Assembly: GCA_002284895.1 (NCBI GenBank)
Contig: CP015605.1
Span: forward strand, 496,001 to 560,000
DNA from: Actinobacteria bacterium IMCC19121
GTDB lineage: Bacteria; Actinomycetota; Actinomycetes; Nanopelagicales; Nanopelagicaceae
Direction: 5' to 3'
Length of the DNA stretch: 64,000 nucleotides
The notes under the pieces were generated by a model. The model saw only the letters and a list, made by a program, of their open reading frames with translations. It was not told where the DNA came from and did not search any database. The stretch's first letter is position 1; every line of letters begins with the position of its first letter. Position numbers and translations under genes: made by a program. This document shows positions 8,969 through 19,697 of this stretch, piece after piece.

Positions 8969-10450
8969 ATGTCCTCGCCCAATCAAAACCGCAAGTACCT
9001 AGTTACTGGTGCATCTGGCTACGTTGGTGGCCGTTTAGTGCGCACGCTAGTTGATGAAAATAGCGATGTTCGAATTTTGGTTCGTGATAAATACAAGATC
9101 CTTGGCCAACCATGGGCTTCGAAAGTAGATATTTGCGAGGGCAGTGCTGAAAACATTGCTGACATGGACCGGGCGTTAACGGGTGTTCACACCGCTTTCT
9201 ATCTCTTGCACTCAATTAACTTAGGGCCAAACTTTGATGAGATTGAATCTCAGATGGCAAAAAACTTTGCTCAAGCTGCAGAGCGTGCCGGAGTCTCACA
9301 GATTATTTATTTGGGTGGAATCGCAAACGATGTCAACATCAGTAAGCACTTAGCTTCACGTGCAATGACTGGACAATCTCTAGCAACTACATCAGTGCCA
9401 GTCCTAGAGCTGCGTGCAGGAATCATTATTGGTTCTGGTTCTGCAAGCTTTGAAATGTTGCGCCATTTAACTCACCGCTTACCAATCATGACCACACCAA
9501 AATGGGTAATGAATAAAACTCACCCCATTGCAATTCGCGATGTTCTCTATTACTTAAAGGCCACAGCCAAGCTTGAAACACCAATCAACCGCGTGTTTGA
9601 TATCGGTGGTCCAGAAGTTCTTTCTTATGCCGACATGATGCAAAAGTTTGCAAAGTTATCAGGGTTAAAAAAGCGTTGGATTATTAAAGTTCCTGTGTTA
9701 ACACCCGGGCTTTCGAGTTTGTGGATTGGGTTAGTAACACCTGTGCCTACGGCCCTTGCTAGACCATTAGTGGGTTCACTTATCAGTGAAGTGGTTGCAG
9801 ATCCTGCGAAATCAATTGATGCAATCATTCCTAAACCTGCAGAGGGTTTAATTGATGTAGAAACCGCTATTTCTTTAGCTCTATCAATGATTACCACCCA
9901 TGGTGTTGAAACACGTTGGTCAGATGCTGCAATGCCAACTGCTCCATGGCAAAAAGCCCAAGGTGATCCTGACTGGGCAGGTGAAATGGTTTTGCGTGAT
10001 CGCAGAGAGACAATTATAGATGTTCCTGCAGAGAAAGTGTGGCGACAGATTGAGCGAATCGGCGGTGATAACGGCTGGTTTGGTGCAGATTTCTTGTGGT
10101 GGGCACGTGGAGTTTTAGATCGTTTCCTTGTTGGTGGAGTGGGCTTGAGACGAGGTCGCAGAGATCCTGATTTCTTGCGCGTGGGTGAGAGTTTGGATTT
10201 CTGGAGAGTAGAAGAGTTAGAACCAGGAGCGAGATTAAAACTTTATGCTGAAATGGTTTTGCCTGGTAAGGCATGGCTAGAGTTCACAGTCTCAACGGTT
10301 AATGGCAAGACAAAGATTGTTCAAGAGGCAACTTTTAATCCTCGTGGACTTGGGGGGCAGATGTATTGGTATGCAGTTGCTCCATTCCATTTCTTTGTCT
10401 TTCCAACAATGCTTCGAAACATTGTGAAGAAAGCAAAGAACAGTGCATGA
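8969..10450 (+). CDS. SDR-family NAD(P)-binding protein with C-terminal DUF2867
   Basis: A two-part protein. Residues about 1-290 form an atypical short-chain dehydrogenase/NAD-dependent epimerase fold (YLVTGASGYVGGRLVRTL, and LLHSINLG in place of a classical YxxxK). Residues about 330-490 match the DUF2867 pattern (LRDRRETIIDVPAEKVW, GGDNGWFGADFLWWARG, GGVGLRRGRRD), a START-like module often fused to such SDRs. The reaction is unknown. I chose the ATG at 8969 rather than 8933 because the latter overlaps divergent ndh and a TAGGCT box lies 7 nt before 8969. The decarboxylase gene overlaps its end by 8 bp, indicating coupled translation. Confidence 0.8.
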   Translation: MSSPNQNRKYLVTGASGYVGGRLVRTLVDENSDVRILVRDKYKILGQPWASKVDICEGSAENIADMDRALTGVHTAFYLLHSINLGPNFDEIESQMAKNFAQAAERAGVSQIIYLGGIANDVNISKHLASRAMTGQSLATTSVPVLELRAGIIIGSGSASFEMLRHLTHRLPIMTTPKWVMNKTHPIAIRDVLYYLKATAKLETPINRVFDIGGPEVLSYADMMQKFAKLSGLKKRWIIKVPVLTPGLSSLWIGLVTPVPTALARPLVGSLISEVVADPAKSIDAIIPKPAEGLIDVETAISLALSMITTHGVETRWSDAAMPTAPWQKAQGDPDWAGEMVLRDRRETIIDVPAEKVWRQIERIGGDNGWFGADFLWWARGVLDRFLVGGVGLRRGRRDPDFLRVGESLDFWRVEELEPGARLKLYAEMVLPGKAWLEFTVSTVNGKTKIVQEATFNPRGLGGQMYWYAVAPFHFFVFPTMLRNIVKKAKNSA

Positions 10451-11789
10451 GTTCACCCCAGAAGTTCAAGCCCTTGCGGCTGAAGTTTTGGCATACAGTC
10501 TTGATCGCTTAAAAAATGATCCACCACTTGATGGTCCTCGCACGGCTGAGGATTTATTCAGCGAAGTAGGAAACACCATCACTGCTCGCGGTCTGGGTGG
10601 ACATGAGGCCCTAGAGGTTTTCACATCTGTTTTAGCTAAAGCCTGTATTTCAACAGATCACCCACGCAATTTAGCTTTCATTCCATCTGCCCCAAGTGAG
10701 TATGCAAACCTTTTTGATTTAGTAGTTGGTGCAAGTGCGCTCTATGGCGGTTCTTGGCAAGAAGGAGCAGGGGCAGTCTTTGCTGAAAACCAAGCCCTGC
10801 GTTGGATTTCTGATTTAGCACAATTGCCCCAGGAATCTGGTGGAGTTTTTGTGCAGGGCGGAACAATTGGAAATCTTTCAGCGCTAGTTGTGGCACGAGC
10901 ACAGGGGCGAAAGAACCACCCAGGTGCTTCTCGTTGGGTGATTGCTTGCAGCGAAGAAGCTCACTCTTCAATTGTTAGCGCTGCAAATGTGATGGATGTA
11001 GATGTTTTAAAGGTGCCAGTTGCAGCTAATGGAAAGTTAATGGGAGATGCTGTTGCCCACGCCATTGATCATCTGCATGCCACAACAACACATCGTGTGT
11101 TTGCAGTAGTTGCAACGGCTGGCACAACAAATCTTGGAATCATCGATGACCTAAAGGGCATTGGCAGCGCAGCACATGAGCGGGGAATTTGGTTTCATGT
11201 TGATGGGGCTTATGGATTAGCGGCCCTTTGTGCACCATCAGTTCGTTCGCACTTTGATGGTGTAGAGGAAGCTGATTCACTCATTGTTGATCCACATAAA
11301 TGGTTATTTGCTCCATATGATGCATGTGCACTTATTTACCGCGAACCAGAACTTGCCCGTAAAGTTCACTCACAACATGCTTCTTACTTGGACACATTAA
11401 AAGATGGTGCATGGTCGCCATCTGATTATGCAATTCAATTAACTCGTCGCACACGCGGATTACCTTTTTGGTTTTCCCTTGCTGCCTATGGCACAGATGC
11501 ATATAGAGAAGCGATGGAACAATCATTAACTGTTGCCCATCAAGCTGCGGCATTAGTAAGAGCGCATCCTGATTTAGAATTAGTGTGTGAGCCAGAACTT
11601 TCAATCGTTGCATTTACACGCACAGGTTGGTCTGCAAGTGATTATCAAAGCTGGTCTGACAAACTTCTTTTCGATCAAATAGGTTTTATTCCACCTTCAT
11701 CTCACAAAGGCCAACCAATTTTGCGTTTTGCCATTGTTAATCCATGGACGAAAATCAGCGATATTGAAATGATCCTTTCCACCCTTTAA
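10443..11789 (+). CDS. PLP-dependent group II decarboxylase (aromatic/acidic amino-acid decarboxylase family)
   Basis: Fold-type I PLP enzyme that likely decarboxylates an amino acid. The 448-aa sequence shows FVQGGTIGNLSAL (phosphate-binding region), HVDGAYGLAAL (cofactor-contacting Asp) and the Schiff-base lysine K286 in VDPHKWLF, all typical of the AADC/GAD/tyrosine-decarboxylase family. The start is GTG at 10443, inside the preceding gene (8-bp overlap); the ATG at 10447 is out of frame. Substrate specificity is not readable. Co-occurrence with an SDR-DUF2867 protein suggests a shared small-molecule pathway, which is only an inference. Confidence 0.85.
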   Translation: MHEFTPEVQALAAEVLAYSLDRLKNDPPLDGPRTAEDLFSEVGNTITARGLGGHEALEVFTSVLAKACISTDHPRNLAFIPSAPSEYANLFDLVVGASALYGGSWQEGAGAVFAENQALRWISDLAQLPQESGGVFVQGGTIGNLSALVVARAQGRKNHPGASRWVIACSEEAHSSIVSAANVMDVDVLKVPVAANGKLMGDAVAHAIDHLHATTTHRVFAVVATAGTTNLGIIDDLKGIGSAAHERGIWFHVDGAYGLAALCAPSVRSHFDGVEEADSLIVDPHKWLFAPYDACALIYREPELARKVHSQHASYLDTLKDGAWSPSDYAIQLTRRTRGLPFWFSLAAYGTDAYREAMEQSLTVAHQAAALVRAHPDLELVCEPELSIVAFTRTGWSASDYQSWSDKLLFDQIGFIPPSSHKGQPILRFAIVNPWTKISDIEMILSTL

Positions 11790-11815
11790 ATCCCACATTT
11801 TTCGCGCTCACCCGA

Positions 11816-11821
11816 TACGAT
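11816..11821 (+). promoter_or_regulatory. Putative leaderless -10 box of the DUF3263 gene
   Basis: TACGAT followed by 7 nt and ATG at 11829; no ribosome site is visible between them. Confidence 0.45.
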
Positions 11822-11828
11822 TTCCCTC

Positions 11829-12092
11829 ATGTCCGCGCAAGAAGAGTCCGCCATGCACCTTGGTCTGAGCGACCTTGAAGTCCGAATCCTGGATTTTGAA
11901 GCTAGCTGGTGGCGCTATGCAGGGGCTAAAGAGGCAGCAATCAAGGAGCTTTTCGACCTTTCAGCTGCCCGCTACTACCAACTTCTTAATGACTTAATCG
12001 ATCGTGATGATGCTCTAGCTGCCTCTCCCATGCTCGTGAAGCGCCTACGCCGCCTGCGCGAGGCCCGCATGAACACCCGCATCGCCCGCTAA
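11829..12092 (+). CDS. DUF3263 family small protein
   Basis: An 87-aa, mostly helical, basic-tailed protein. The pattern [19 protein letters not shown] and [14 protein letters not shown] is the actinobacterial DUF3263 signature. The arrangement resembles a winged-helix or helix-turn-helix-like DNA-binding module, but no function is established that I know of. It lies immediately upstream of groL in the same direction. The groL promoter and CIRCE sit in the 116-bp gap, so the two are probably separately transcribed. Confidence 0.75.
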   Translation: MSAQEESAMHLGLSDLEVRILDFEASWWRYAGAKEAAIKELFDLSAARYYQLLNDLIDRDDALAASPMLVKRLRRLREARMNTRIAR

Positions 12093-12105
12093 GCCCCCCT
12101 CCGTT

Positions 12106-12134
12106 TTGCGCCTGGGAAATAACTCCCGTAGATT
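12106..12134 (+). promoter_or_regulatory. Putative groL promoter
   Basis: TTGCGC (12106-12111), exactly 17 bp, TAGATT (12129-12134). The predicted transcription start near 12141 falls inside the CIRCE element, the usual arrangement for HrcA repression. Confidence 0.6.
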
Positions 12135-12139
12135 TGGCG

Positions 12140-12166
12140 TTAGCACTCTCGGGGTGCGAGTGATAA
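12140..12166. promoter_or_regulatory. CIRCE operator (HrcA binding site)
   Basis: TTAGCACTC - 9 bp - GAGTGATAA, one mismatch from the consensus TTAGCACTC-N9-GAGTGCTAA. It lies 43 bp upstream of groL. It implies heat-inducible control by an HrcA repressor encoded elsewhere. Confidence 0.93.
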
Positions 12167-12193
12167 GGCCCCCGCAAACGAACGATTACATGA

Positions 12194-13831
<1,638 letters not shown>

Positions 13832-13849
13832 AGCCCACAAATTACGCGT

Positions 13850-13882
13850 AACGCCGTCCTCGATTAACGCGAGGGCGGCGTT
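13850..13882 (+). terminator. Rho-independent terminator of groL
   Basis: A 13-bp stem (13850-13862 with 13870-13882, one G-U pair), 7-nt loop, followed by a modest T run (TTCTGCTTT). It lies 18 bp after the groL stop. Confidence 0.75.
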
Positions 13883-13888
13883 CTGCTT

Positions 13889-13894
13889 TACCCT
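13889..13894 (+). promoter_or_regulatory. Putative leaderless -10 box of the DUF3027 gene
   Basis: TACCCT followed by 6 nt and ATG at 13901, immediately after the groL terminator. Confidence 0.45.
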
Positions 13895-13900
13895 ATATAC

Positions 13901-14647
13901 ATGGCAAAGAAATCATTGGCGAAAAAAGCGCCAAAGGAGACATCGAAGAAGGCTGCGTCTAACGCGCCTGCTCCTTTTGATGCAAAAAATCTTGCCCACA
14001 CTGCAATCTTTGAACACGCAGAAAAGCGTGATCATGTTGGTTCATTTATTAGCGTTGAGTTTGATGATGAGAACCGCGTTGCCACATATCTTTTTAATGC
14101 AAACCTAGCTGGCTATAAAGGCTGGCGTTGGTGCGTCACCATTGCAAAAGTTGATGTTGATGCAACACCAACTGTTTGTGATCTAGTTGTTCTTCCTGGG
14201 CCAGATGCTCTTCTTGCACCAGAGTGGATTCCATATCGTGATCGCATCCAACCAGGTGATGTTGGCGTTGGTGACATCGTTCCAAGTTCACTCGATGATG
14301 CACGTTTAGTTCCTGGGCAATCTGCATTGCCACAGGATGAAGATTTAGATACTGCAATGGCAGTTGAATTAGGTTTTGGTCGTGCACGAGTAATGTCTAT
14401 TGAAGGTCGCGATCAAGCCGCAAAGCGTTGGTATGACGGGGACCGTGGACCACAAGCACCATTGGCACAAGCTGCACCTAAGCCATGTCACTCATGCGGA
14501 TTCTTTCTTCCAATCGCAGGCTCACTACGCGCAACCTTTGGCGTGTGTGCAAATGCAATCTCGCCCGATGATGCACGCGTGGTCTCTGTTGATCATGGAT
14601 GCGGCGCTCACTCGGAAGCGACCTTCACTGACCTGGTGATAAACTAA
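13901..14647 (+). CDS. DUF3027 family protein, possible zinc site
   Basis: A 248-aa actinobacterial protein of unknown role. A Lys/Ala-rich N-terminal tail (residues 2-25) precedes a conserved core with YKGWRWCVTIAKVD and LPGPDALLAPEWIPYRDRI, the recognisable DUF3027 block. The C-terminus holds four cysteines suited to metal binding: C196 and C199 (CHSC), C216 and C234. DUF3027 and cold-shock genes are neighbours in other actinobacteria too, as I recall. The start follows a -10-like TACCCT by 6 nt with no ribosome site, so the mRNA is likely leaderless. Confidence 0.8.
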   Translation: MAKKSLAKKAPKETSKKAASNAPAPFDAKNLAHTAIFEHAEKRDHVGSFISVEFDDENRVATYLFNANLAGYKGWRWCVTIAKVDVDATPTVCDLVVLPGPDALLAPEWIPYRDRIQPGDVGVGDIVPSSLDDARLVPGQSALPQDEDLDTAMAVELGFGRARVMSIEGRDQAAKRWYDGDRGPQAPLAQAAPKPCHSCGFFLPIAGSLRATFGVCANAISPDDARVVSVDHGCGAHSEATFTDLVIN

Positions 14648-14707
14648 AGCCCTGACCGCAAACCCCGCGGCTAAACGAACACACGAAATAATCAAGGAGC
14701 CCTCCCC

Positions 14708-15091
14708 ATGCCTACAGGACGCGTTAAATGGTTCTCCCTAGAAAAGGGTTTCGGTTTTATTGCCAATGATGAAGGCGAAGATGTTTATCTAGCTGCTTCA
14801 TCTCTTCCAGAAGGTGTTGCAACAGTTAAGCCTGGAACAAAGCTTGAATTCAGCATTGCTGATTCACGTCGCGGACCACAAGCACTTTCAGTACACATCA
14901 TTGATGCACCTCCATCACTTGCTGAAAACTCACGTGCTAACACTGATGATTTAGCTGCGATGATTGAAGACACAATTAAGATTTTGGATCGCGTTGGAAA
15001 TGGTTTGCGCCAAGGCCGTCATCCATCAGCAGTTGAAGCAGAGCGTTTAGGCCGCGTATTGCGCGGTATTGCATCTGCTCTAGAGGCTTAA
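14708..15091 (+). CDS. Cold-shock domain protein (CspB-like, with C-terminal extension)
   Basis: Single-stranded nucleic-acid-binding OB-fold protein, likely an RNA chaperone. The N-terminal cold-shock domain (residues 1-66) contains RNP1 as KGFGFI. RNP2 is altered (VYLAASS instead of VFVHFS). The remaining 60 residues form a predicted helical tail (DDLAAMIEDTIKILDRV...), seen in mycobacterial CspB-like proteins of about 130 aa. AAGGAG sits about 8 nt before the ATG. A GC-rich leader follows DUF3027; the same transcript could cover both. Confidence 0.88.
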   Translation: MPTGRVKWFSLEKGFGFIANDEGEDVYLAASSLPEGVATVKPGTKLEFSIADSRRGPQALSVHIIDAPPSLAENSRANTDDLAAMIEDTIKILDRVGNGLRQGRHPSAVEAERLGRVLRGIASALEA

Positions 15092-15092
15092 A

Positions 15093-15281
15093 TTAAATTC
15101 CGCTGCGCTTATTGCGGCGAATTGAATACCGAATACCAGTTAGGCCTAGGCCTGCCCCAAATAGGCATGTCCAAATGATTTTTGCATCAGCACCAACTGC
15201 TAACGCAATGACAAAGGCAATCACCCAGCAAATTACGCCAATAGATACTAGGGTTACAACAGAGCCGATATTTGATGCCAT
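15093..15281 (-). CDS. DUF2530-like small membrane protein
   Basis: A 62-aa protein with two hydrophobic segments (about residues 8-28 and 34-50) and a basic C-terminus (RYSIRRNKR), consistent with the actinobacterial DUF2530 family. Function is unknown. It converges on the cold-shock gene with 1 bp between them. Its ATG faces the ATG of the MFS gene across only 12 bp. TACTCT lies 6 nt upstream, giving a leaderless promoter that abuts the divergent start codon. Confidence 0.65.
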   Translation of the reverse strand: MASNIGSVVTLVSIGVICWVIAFVIALAVGADAKIIWTCLFGAGLGLTGIRYSIRRNKRSGI

Positions 15282-15287
15282 GAGAGA

Positions 15288-15293
15288 AGAGTA
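15288..15293 (-). promoter_or_regulatory. Putative leaderless -10 box of the DUF2530-like gene
   Basis: TACTCT on the minus strand, 6 nt before the ATG at 15281. Its outer edge touches the ATG of the divergent MFS gene (15294). Confidence 0.4.
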
Positions 15294-16559
15294 ATGGGAA
15301 TTAACGTGAAAGAGGATGGTAATTGGCGATCATTTCGCCACCGTAATTACCGGATACTTTTTCCTGCCAATACCGTCTCTAACATAGGTAGCTGGGCGCA
15401 GCGCGTTGCCCAGGATTGGCTAGTTCTTGAACTTACTCACAGCGGAACTTATTTAGGAATTGTTACTGCAATTCAATTCACGCCAGTTCTCTTCTTTTCA
15501 CTCCACGGCGGCGCACTAGCTGATCGTTTCAATAAGAGAAAACTCTTAATTGGTACCAATGCGCTAGGTGCATTTTCTGCAATGGCGCTTGGCATACTTG
15601 TCATGACAGATCACATTGCGCTCTGGCATGTGTTTGTACTTGCAGCAGTACTTGGAATTTCAACTGCAGTTGATGCACCAGTTCGCCAAGCCTTTGCAGC
15701 AGAAATCGTGGGACATGATGATCTGCCAAATGCGGTAAGCCTTAACTCTGCAAACTTTAACGCTGGGCGCTTAGTGGGACCTGCACTATCAGGCTTACTT
15801 ATCGCTGCTTTTGGCACTGGTCCTTCATTTCTAGTTAATGGCATCTCCTATCTATTTGCTATTGGCGCCCTGATGGCGATGAATGAGAAAGAGTTCTTCC
15901 ATCAAGATCGACCAAAATCTATGACTAACGTGCGAGAGGGCTTGCGCTATGCACTAGCTCGCCCTGATATCTATGTTGTTATGTTGATGGTTTTCTTCCT
16001 TGGAACTTTTGGTCTTAACTTTCAGATCTTTAATGCATTGATGGCCACGAAAGAGTTTGGCAAGGGCCCTGCCTCTTATGGATTGCTGGGAACCTTTGTT
16101 GCTATTGGTTCATTTTCAGGTGCCATTGCATCTGCGCGCTTAGAGCGCTTTCGCAAGACTCGCTTTGTGATTTTGGCTGGCGGGGCCTTTGCTGGCGCAA
16201 TTATGGTGCTCTCCATTATGCCTAGCTACACCGCGTATGCAATCTTCTTACCAATCTGTGGTGTCACAGCACTGACAACAATGATTACCGCCAACTCAAT
16301 TGTTCAAGTCAATAGTGATCCAGCAATTCGCGGGCGAGTGATGGGAATTTATCTTTTGATCTTCATGGGAGGAACTCCTGTGGGATCACCAGTCATTGGA
16401 ATCATGGCTGAAGTAATTGGCATTCGTTTAACAATTGCTGGCTGCGGTGCTATTTGTTTAATTTCAACACTTGTCATTTGGTTGAAATATAAAGACAGAG
16501 TGGATGTTCCAGCAGATATTTCAGTTGCTGCGGTTTTAAAGTCCGCTAATCGCGATTAA
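15294..16559 (+). CDS. MFS exporter (EntS/MFS_3-like)
   Basis: A 421-aa, 12-helix major facilitator. WRSFRHRNYRILFPANTVSNIGSWAQRVAQDWLVLEL and the loop GGALADRFNKRKLL (motif A) are characteristic of the enterobactin-exporter/MFS_3 branch, typically drug or siderophore efflux. The substrate is unknown. A purine-rich AGAGAAGAG precedes the ATG; GTG at 15306 is an alternative start. The 3' end overlaps the possible 26-codon ORF on the opposite strand. Confidence 0.85.
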   Translation: MGINVKEDGNWRSFRHRNYRILFPANTVSNIGSWAQRVAQDWLVLELTHSGTYLGIVTAIQFTPVLFFSLHGGALADRFNKRKLLIGTNALGAFSAMALGILVMTDHIALWHVFVLAAVLGISTAVDAPVRQAFAAEIVGHDDLPNAVSLNSANFNAGRLVGPALSGLLIAAFGTGPSFLVNGISYLFAIGALMAMNEKEFFHQDRPKSMTNVREGLRYALARPDIYVVMLMVFFLGTFGLNFQIFNALMATKEFGKGPASYGLLGTFVAIGSFSGAIASARLERFRKTRFVILAGGAFAGAIMVLSIMPSYTAYAIFLPICGVTALTTMITANSIVQVNSDPAIRGRVMGIYLLIFMGGTPVGSPVIGIMAEVIGIRLTIAGCGAICLISTLVIWLKYKDRVDVPADISVAAVLKSANRD

Positions 16560-16616
16560 AACGATTAACCCAAAAAGCACAACCAAAGTCACAATACGGC
16601 GGGTTTTATAACTCAT
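16536..16616 (-). CDS. Possible 26-aa single-TM microprotein
   Basis: ATG at 16616 lies 3 nt after the stop of the upstream MFS gene in the same direction. It encodes 26 residues: a basic N-terminus (MSYKTRRIV), then one hydrophobic helix (LVVLFGLIVLIAISGL), then TAA. This inside-positive, one-helix layout is what small membrane regulators look like. It overlaps the 3' end of the convergent MFS gene by 24 bp. There is no homology knowledge behind this call; the position right behind a transporter and the composition are the only support. Confidence 0.45.
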   Translation of the reverse strand: MSYKTRRIVTLVVLFGLIVLIAISGL

Positions 16617-16619
16617 TGT

Positions 16620-17774
16620 TTATGCCTTTTCGCTATGTGATGGCGTTAGTTTAATGATGATAAATGCCAGTGCAATAAGCACTGGGACCATGATGTATGC
16701 ACGTGAGATACCGAAGTTATCGCCTAGAAAACCTAGCAAAAACGGAGCTCCTGCAATAGCTATTCCAGCTGCAAGAGATGCTTTACCAACTGCTAAATCT
16801 GGGCGATTATCACTAAAGCCCACTAAACGAATTGCCGATAATGCGAACTGCATTGAAATACCCAAGCCAATTACAAGCAAACAAACCAAGCTAATAATCA
16901 TCGAATGTGACAACCAGAAAGCAGTGAAGCCAAAGAACTGCAGGGCGACTATTCCTAAGAGTTGATTATCGAGTTTGAAGTTCTTGAGCAAAGAACCACC
17001 GAACCAACGACCAATTCCCATTCCAGTTCCAAGTGCAACTATCGCAACGGTGGAGATTGCAGCCGTTGAACCAACGCGATCCTTCAACAACGCTGCAGCC
17101 CAGAAAGAAGTTGCAAACTCTGATGAAATACAAGCTACAAAACCAAACCAAGCCAACCAAAACTTCGGTGACATTTTTCCACTTTGTGGACCACTCTCAT
17201 CTGGCACGTGTTCTTCAATATTCTTCTCACGTCCCACCAACACTAAAACCAATGCCACAGGAAGTGCCAGCAATAATCCTAAGCGCCAGAAATCTCGATA
17301 GAGCGAAGCAATAGTTCCGATAAGTGCGGTTCCTGTTACAAAACCAACGGAGGCGATTCCATTTGCCTGAGGAATAGCAACTTCTGCAGCTTTTCCATAG
17401 TGGTGGGACATGGAAGTGAGCATTGTGTTAATTACTATCGAAGTACCAAAACCAGTGATGAGCGTGGCAGGTAATGTGAGAATAACTGGTGGTGAAATAA
17501 CGAAGAGAAAAAGTCCTAATAAAAAGATTCCAAGACCAACCCACTTAGTTCTTGCCCGCCCGAATTTATGAGCAAGATGTGGATTGGCATAACCAGCGGC
17601 AATTGATGCAACTCCCATAGCCGTTCCATGCAGCCCAGCAATAGTTAGTGAAGTTCCTTGATCTGCGCGAAGTAGTGATTGTGCTGGTCCAAAGCCACCT
17701 AAGTAGAAGTTAACAATGGCGGTTTGGGTAGCAACGACCCAGAAAAAGCGGTCGCGCTGAAAGGTTTTAGGCAC
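16620..17774 (-). CDS. MFS transporter, unknown substrate
   Basis: A 384-aa multi-spanning protein with about 12 hydrophobic segments. It starts with FFWVVATQTAIVNFYLGGFGPAQSLLR, has a weak motif-A loop (YANPHLAHKFGRARTKW), and a central basic loop (GREKNIEEHVPDESG) between the two bundles. It is the third gene of a reverse operon after pdxH and serC, starting 7 bp after serC. Substrate is unknown; a link with vitamin B6 or serine is only suggested by position. Confidence 0.75.
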   Translation of the reverse strand: MPKTFQRDRFFWVVATQTAIVNFYLGGFGPAQSLLRADQGTSLTIAGLHGTAMGVASIAAGYANPHLAHKFGRARTKWVGLGIFLLGLFLFVISPPVILTLPATLITGFGTSIVINTMLTSMSHHYGKAAEVAIPQANGIASVGFVTGTALIGTIASLYRDFWRLGLLLALPVALVLVLVGREKNIEEHVPDESGPQSGKMSPKFWLAWFGFVACISSEFATSFWAAALLKDRVGSTAAISTVAIVALGTGMGIGRWFGGSLLKNFKLDNQLLGIVALQFFGFTAFWLSHSMIISLVCLLVIGLGISMQFALSAIRLVGFSDNRPDLAVGKASLAAGIAIAGAPFLLGFLGDNFGISRAYIMVPVLIALAFIIIKLTPSHSEKA

Positions 17775-17781
17775 GGGGCTA

Positions 17782-18903
<1,122 letters not shown>

Positions 18904-18909
18904 TTAAGC

Positions 18910-19593
18910 CTATGGGTAGTACCTATTCAACTCCCAATTTGAGTTGGTGTTATCTCTCTCATAGCGCAAACGATCATGCAATCGTGAGTAACGACCCTGC
19001 CAAAATTCAATAGTTAAAGGAGTAACTCGATATCCACCCCAATGTGGTGGGCATGGAACGGTTGTTCCTTCTGGCCATTTCTGTGCAGCACCTTCATAGC
19101 GCTGTTCCAACTCTTCACGTGATGCAAGTGGTGATGATTGATGACTTGCCCATGCACCAATCTGTGAACCCCAAGGCCTTGTTGCGAAATAATCTTCAGA
19201 CTCTTGTTGCGAAACTTTTGCAGCTAGCCCACTAATTGAAACTTGACGTTCCATTGCATACCAAGGAAAGAGCAAACTGACGTGTTCATTATTTTCCATT
19301 GCATGTGCTTTGCGTGATGAGTAATTAGTGAAGAAAGTAAATCCACCATCAGAAATATCTTTAAGTAAGACAGTGCGTGTGGAAATGGAAGAGTCATCAC
19401 CTAGAGTTGAAAGGACCATCGCATTTGCTTCGACAATCATTGGGTTTTCATGGGCTTGGCGAAGCCAATCAGCGAATGCGGTGAAGGGGTCGGCATCTAA
19501 ATGCTCCAGGCCAGCCTCTCCATAGGATCGGCGCATCGCACGGATCTCTTCGCGAGAAAACTCATTTTCGGCCATGGATGTATCGAACCTCAC
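18910..19593 (-). CDS. pdxH: Pyridoxamine 5'-phosphate oxidase
   Basis: FMN enzyme oxidising pyridoxine/pyridoxamine 5'-phosphate to PLP. It shows STRTVLLKDISDGGFTFFTNY, SRKAHAMENN, LLFPWYAMERQV and the C-terminal substrate-binding RLHDRLRYER, all canonical. The first possible start is GTG 19593; ATG 19575 (MAENEFSREE) is six codons later and equally plausible, since neither has a convincing ribosome site. It is the first gene of the operon pdxH-serC-MFS and is divergent from citA across about 104 bp. Confidence 0.93.
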   Translation of the reverse strand: MRFDTSMAENEFSREEIRAMRRSYGEAGLEHLDADPFTAFADWLRQAHENPMIVEANAMVLSTLGDDSSISTRTVLLKDISDGGFTFFTNYSSRKAHAMENNEHVSLLFPWYAMERQVSISGLAAKVSQQESEDYFATRPWGSQIGAWASHQSSPLASREELEQRYEGAAQKWPEGTTVPCPPHWGGYRVTPLTIEFWQGRYSRLHDRLRYERDNTNSNWELNRYYP

Positions 19594-19697
19594 TTTGGCT
19601 CTGAACGCATCCTCTTAGCCTTGTGGTCGCCAACACCCCTTGTATGGGGGCAGAATTACCCGTGCAGGAAACTTCACTTCGCTAAAAGGAGCTCGCC

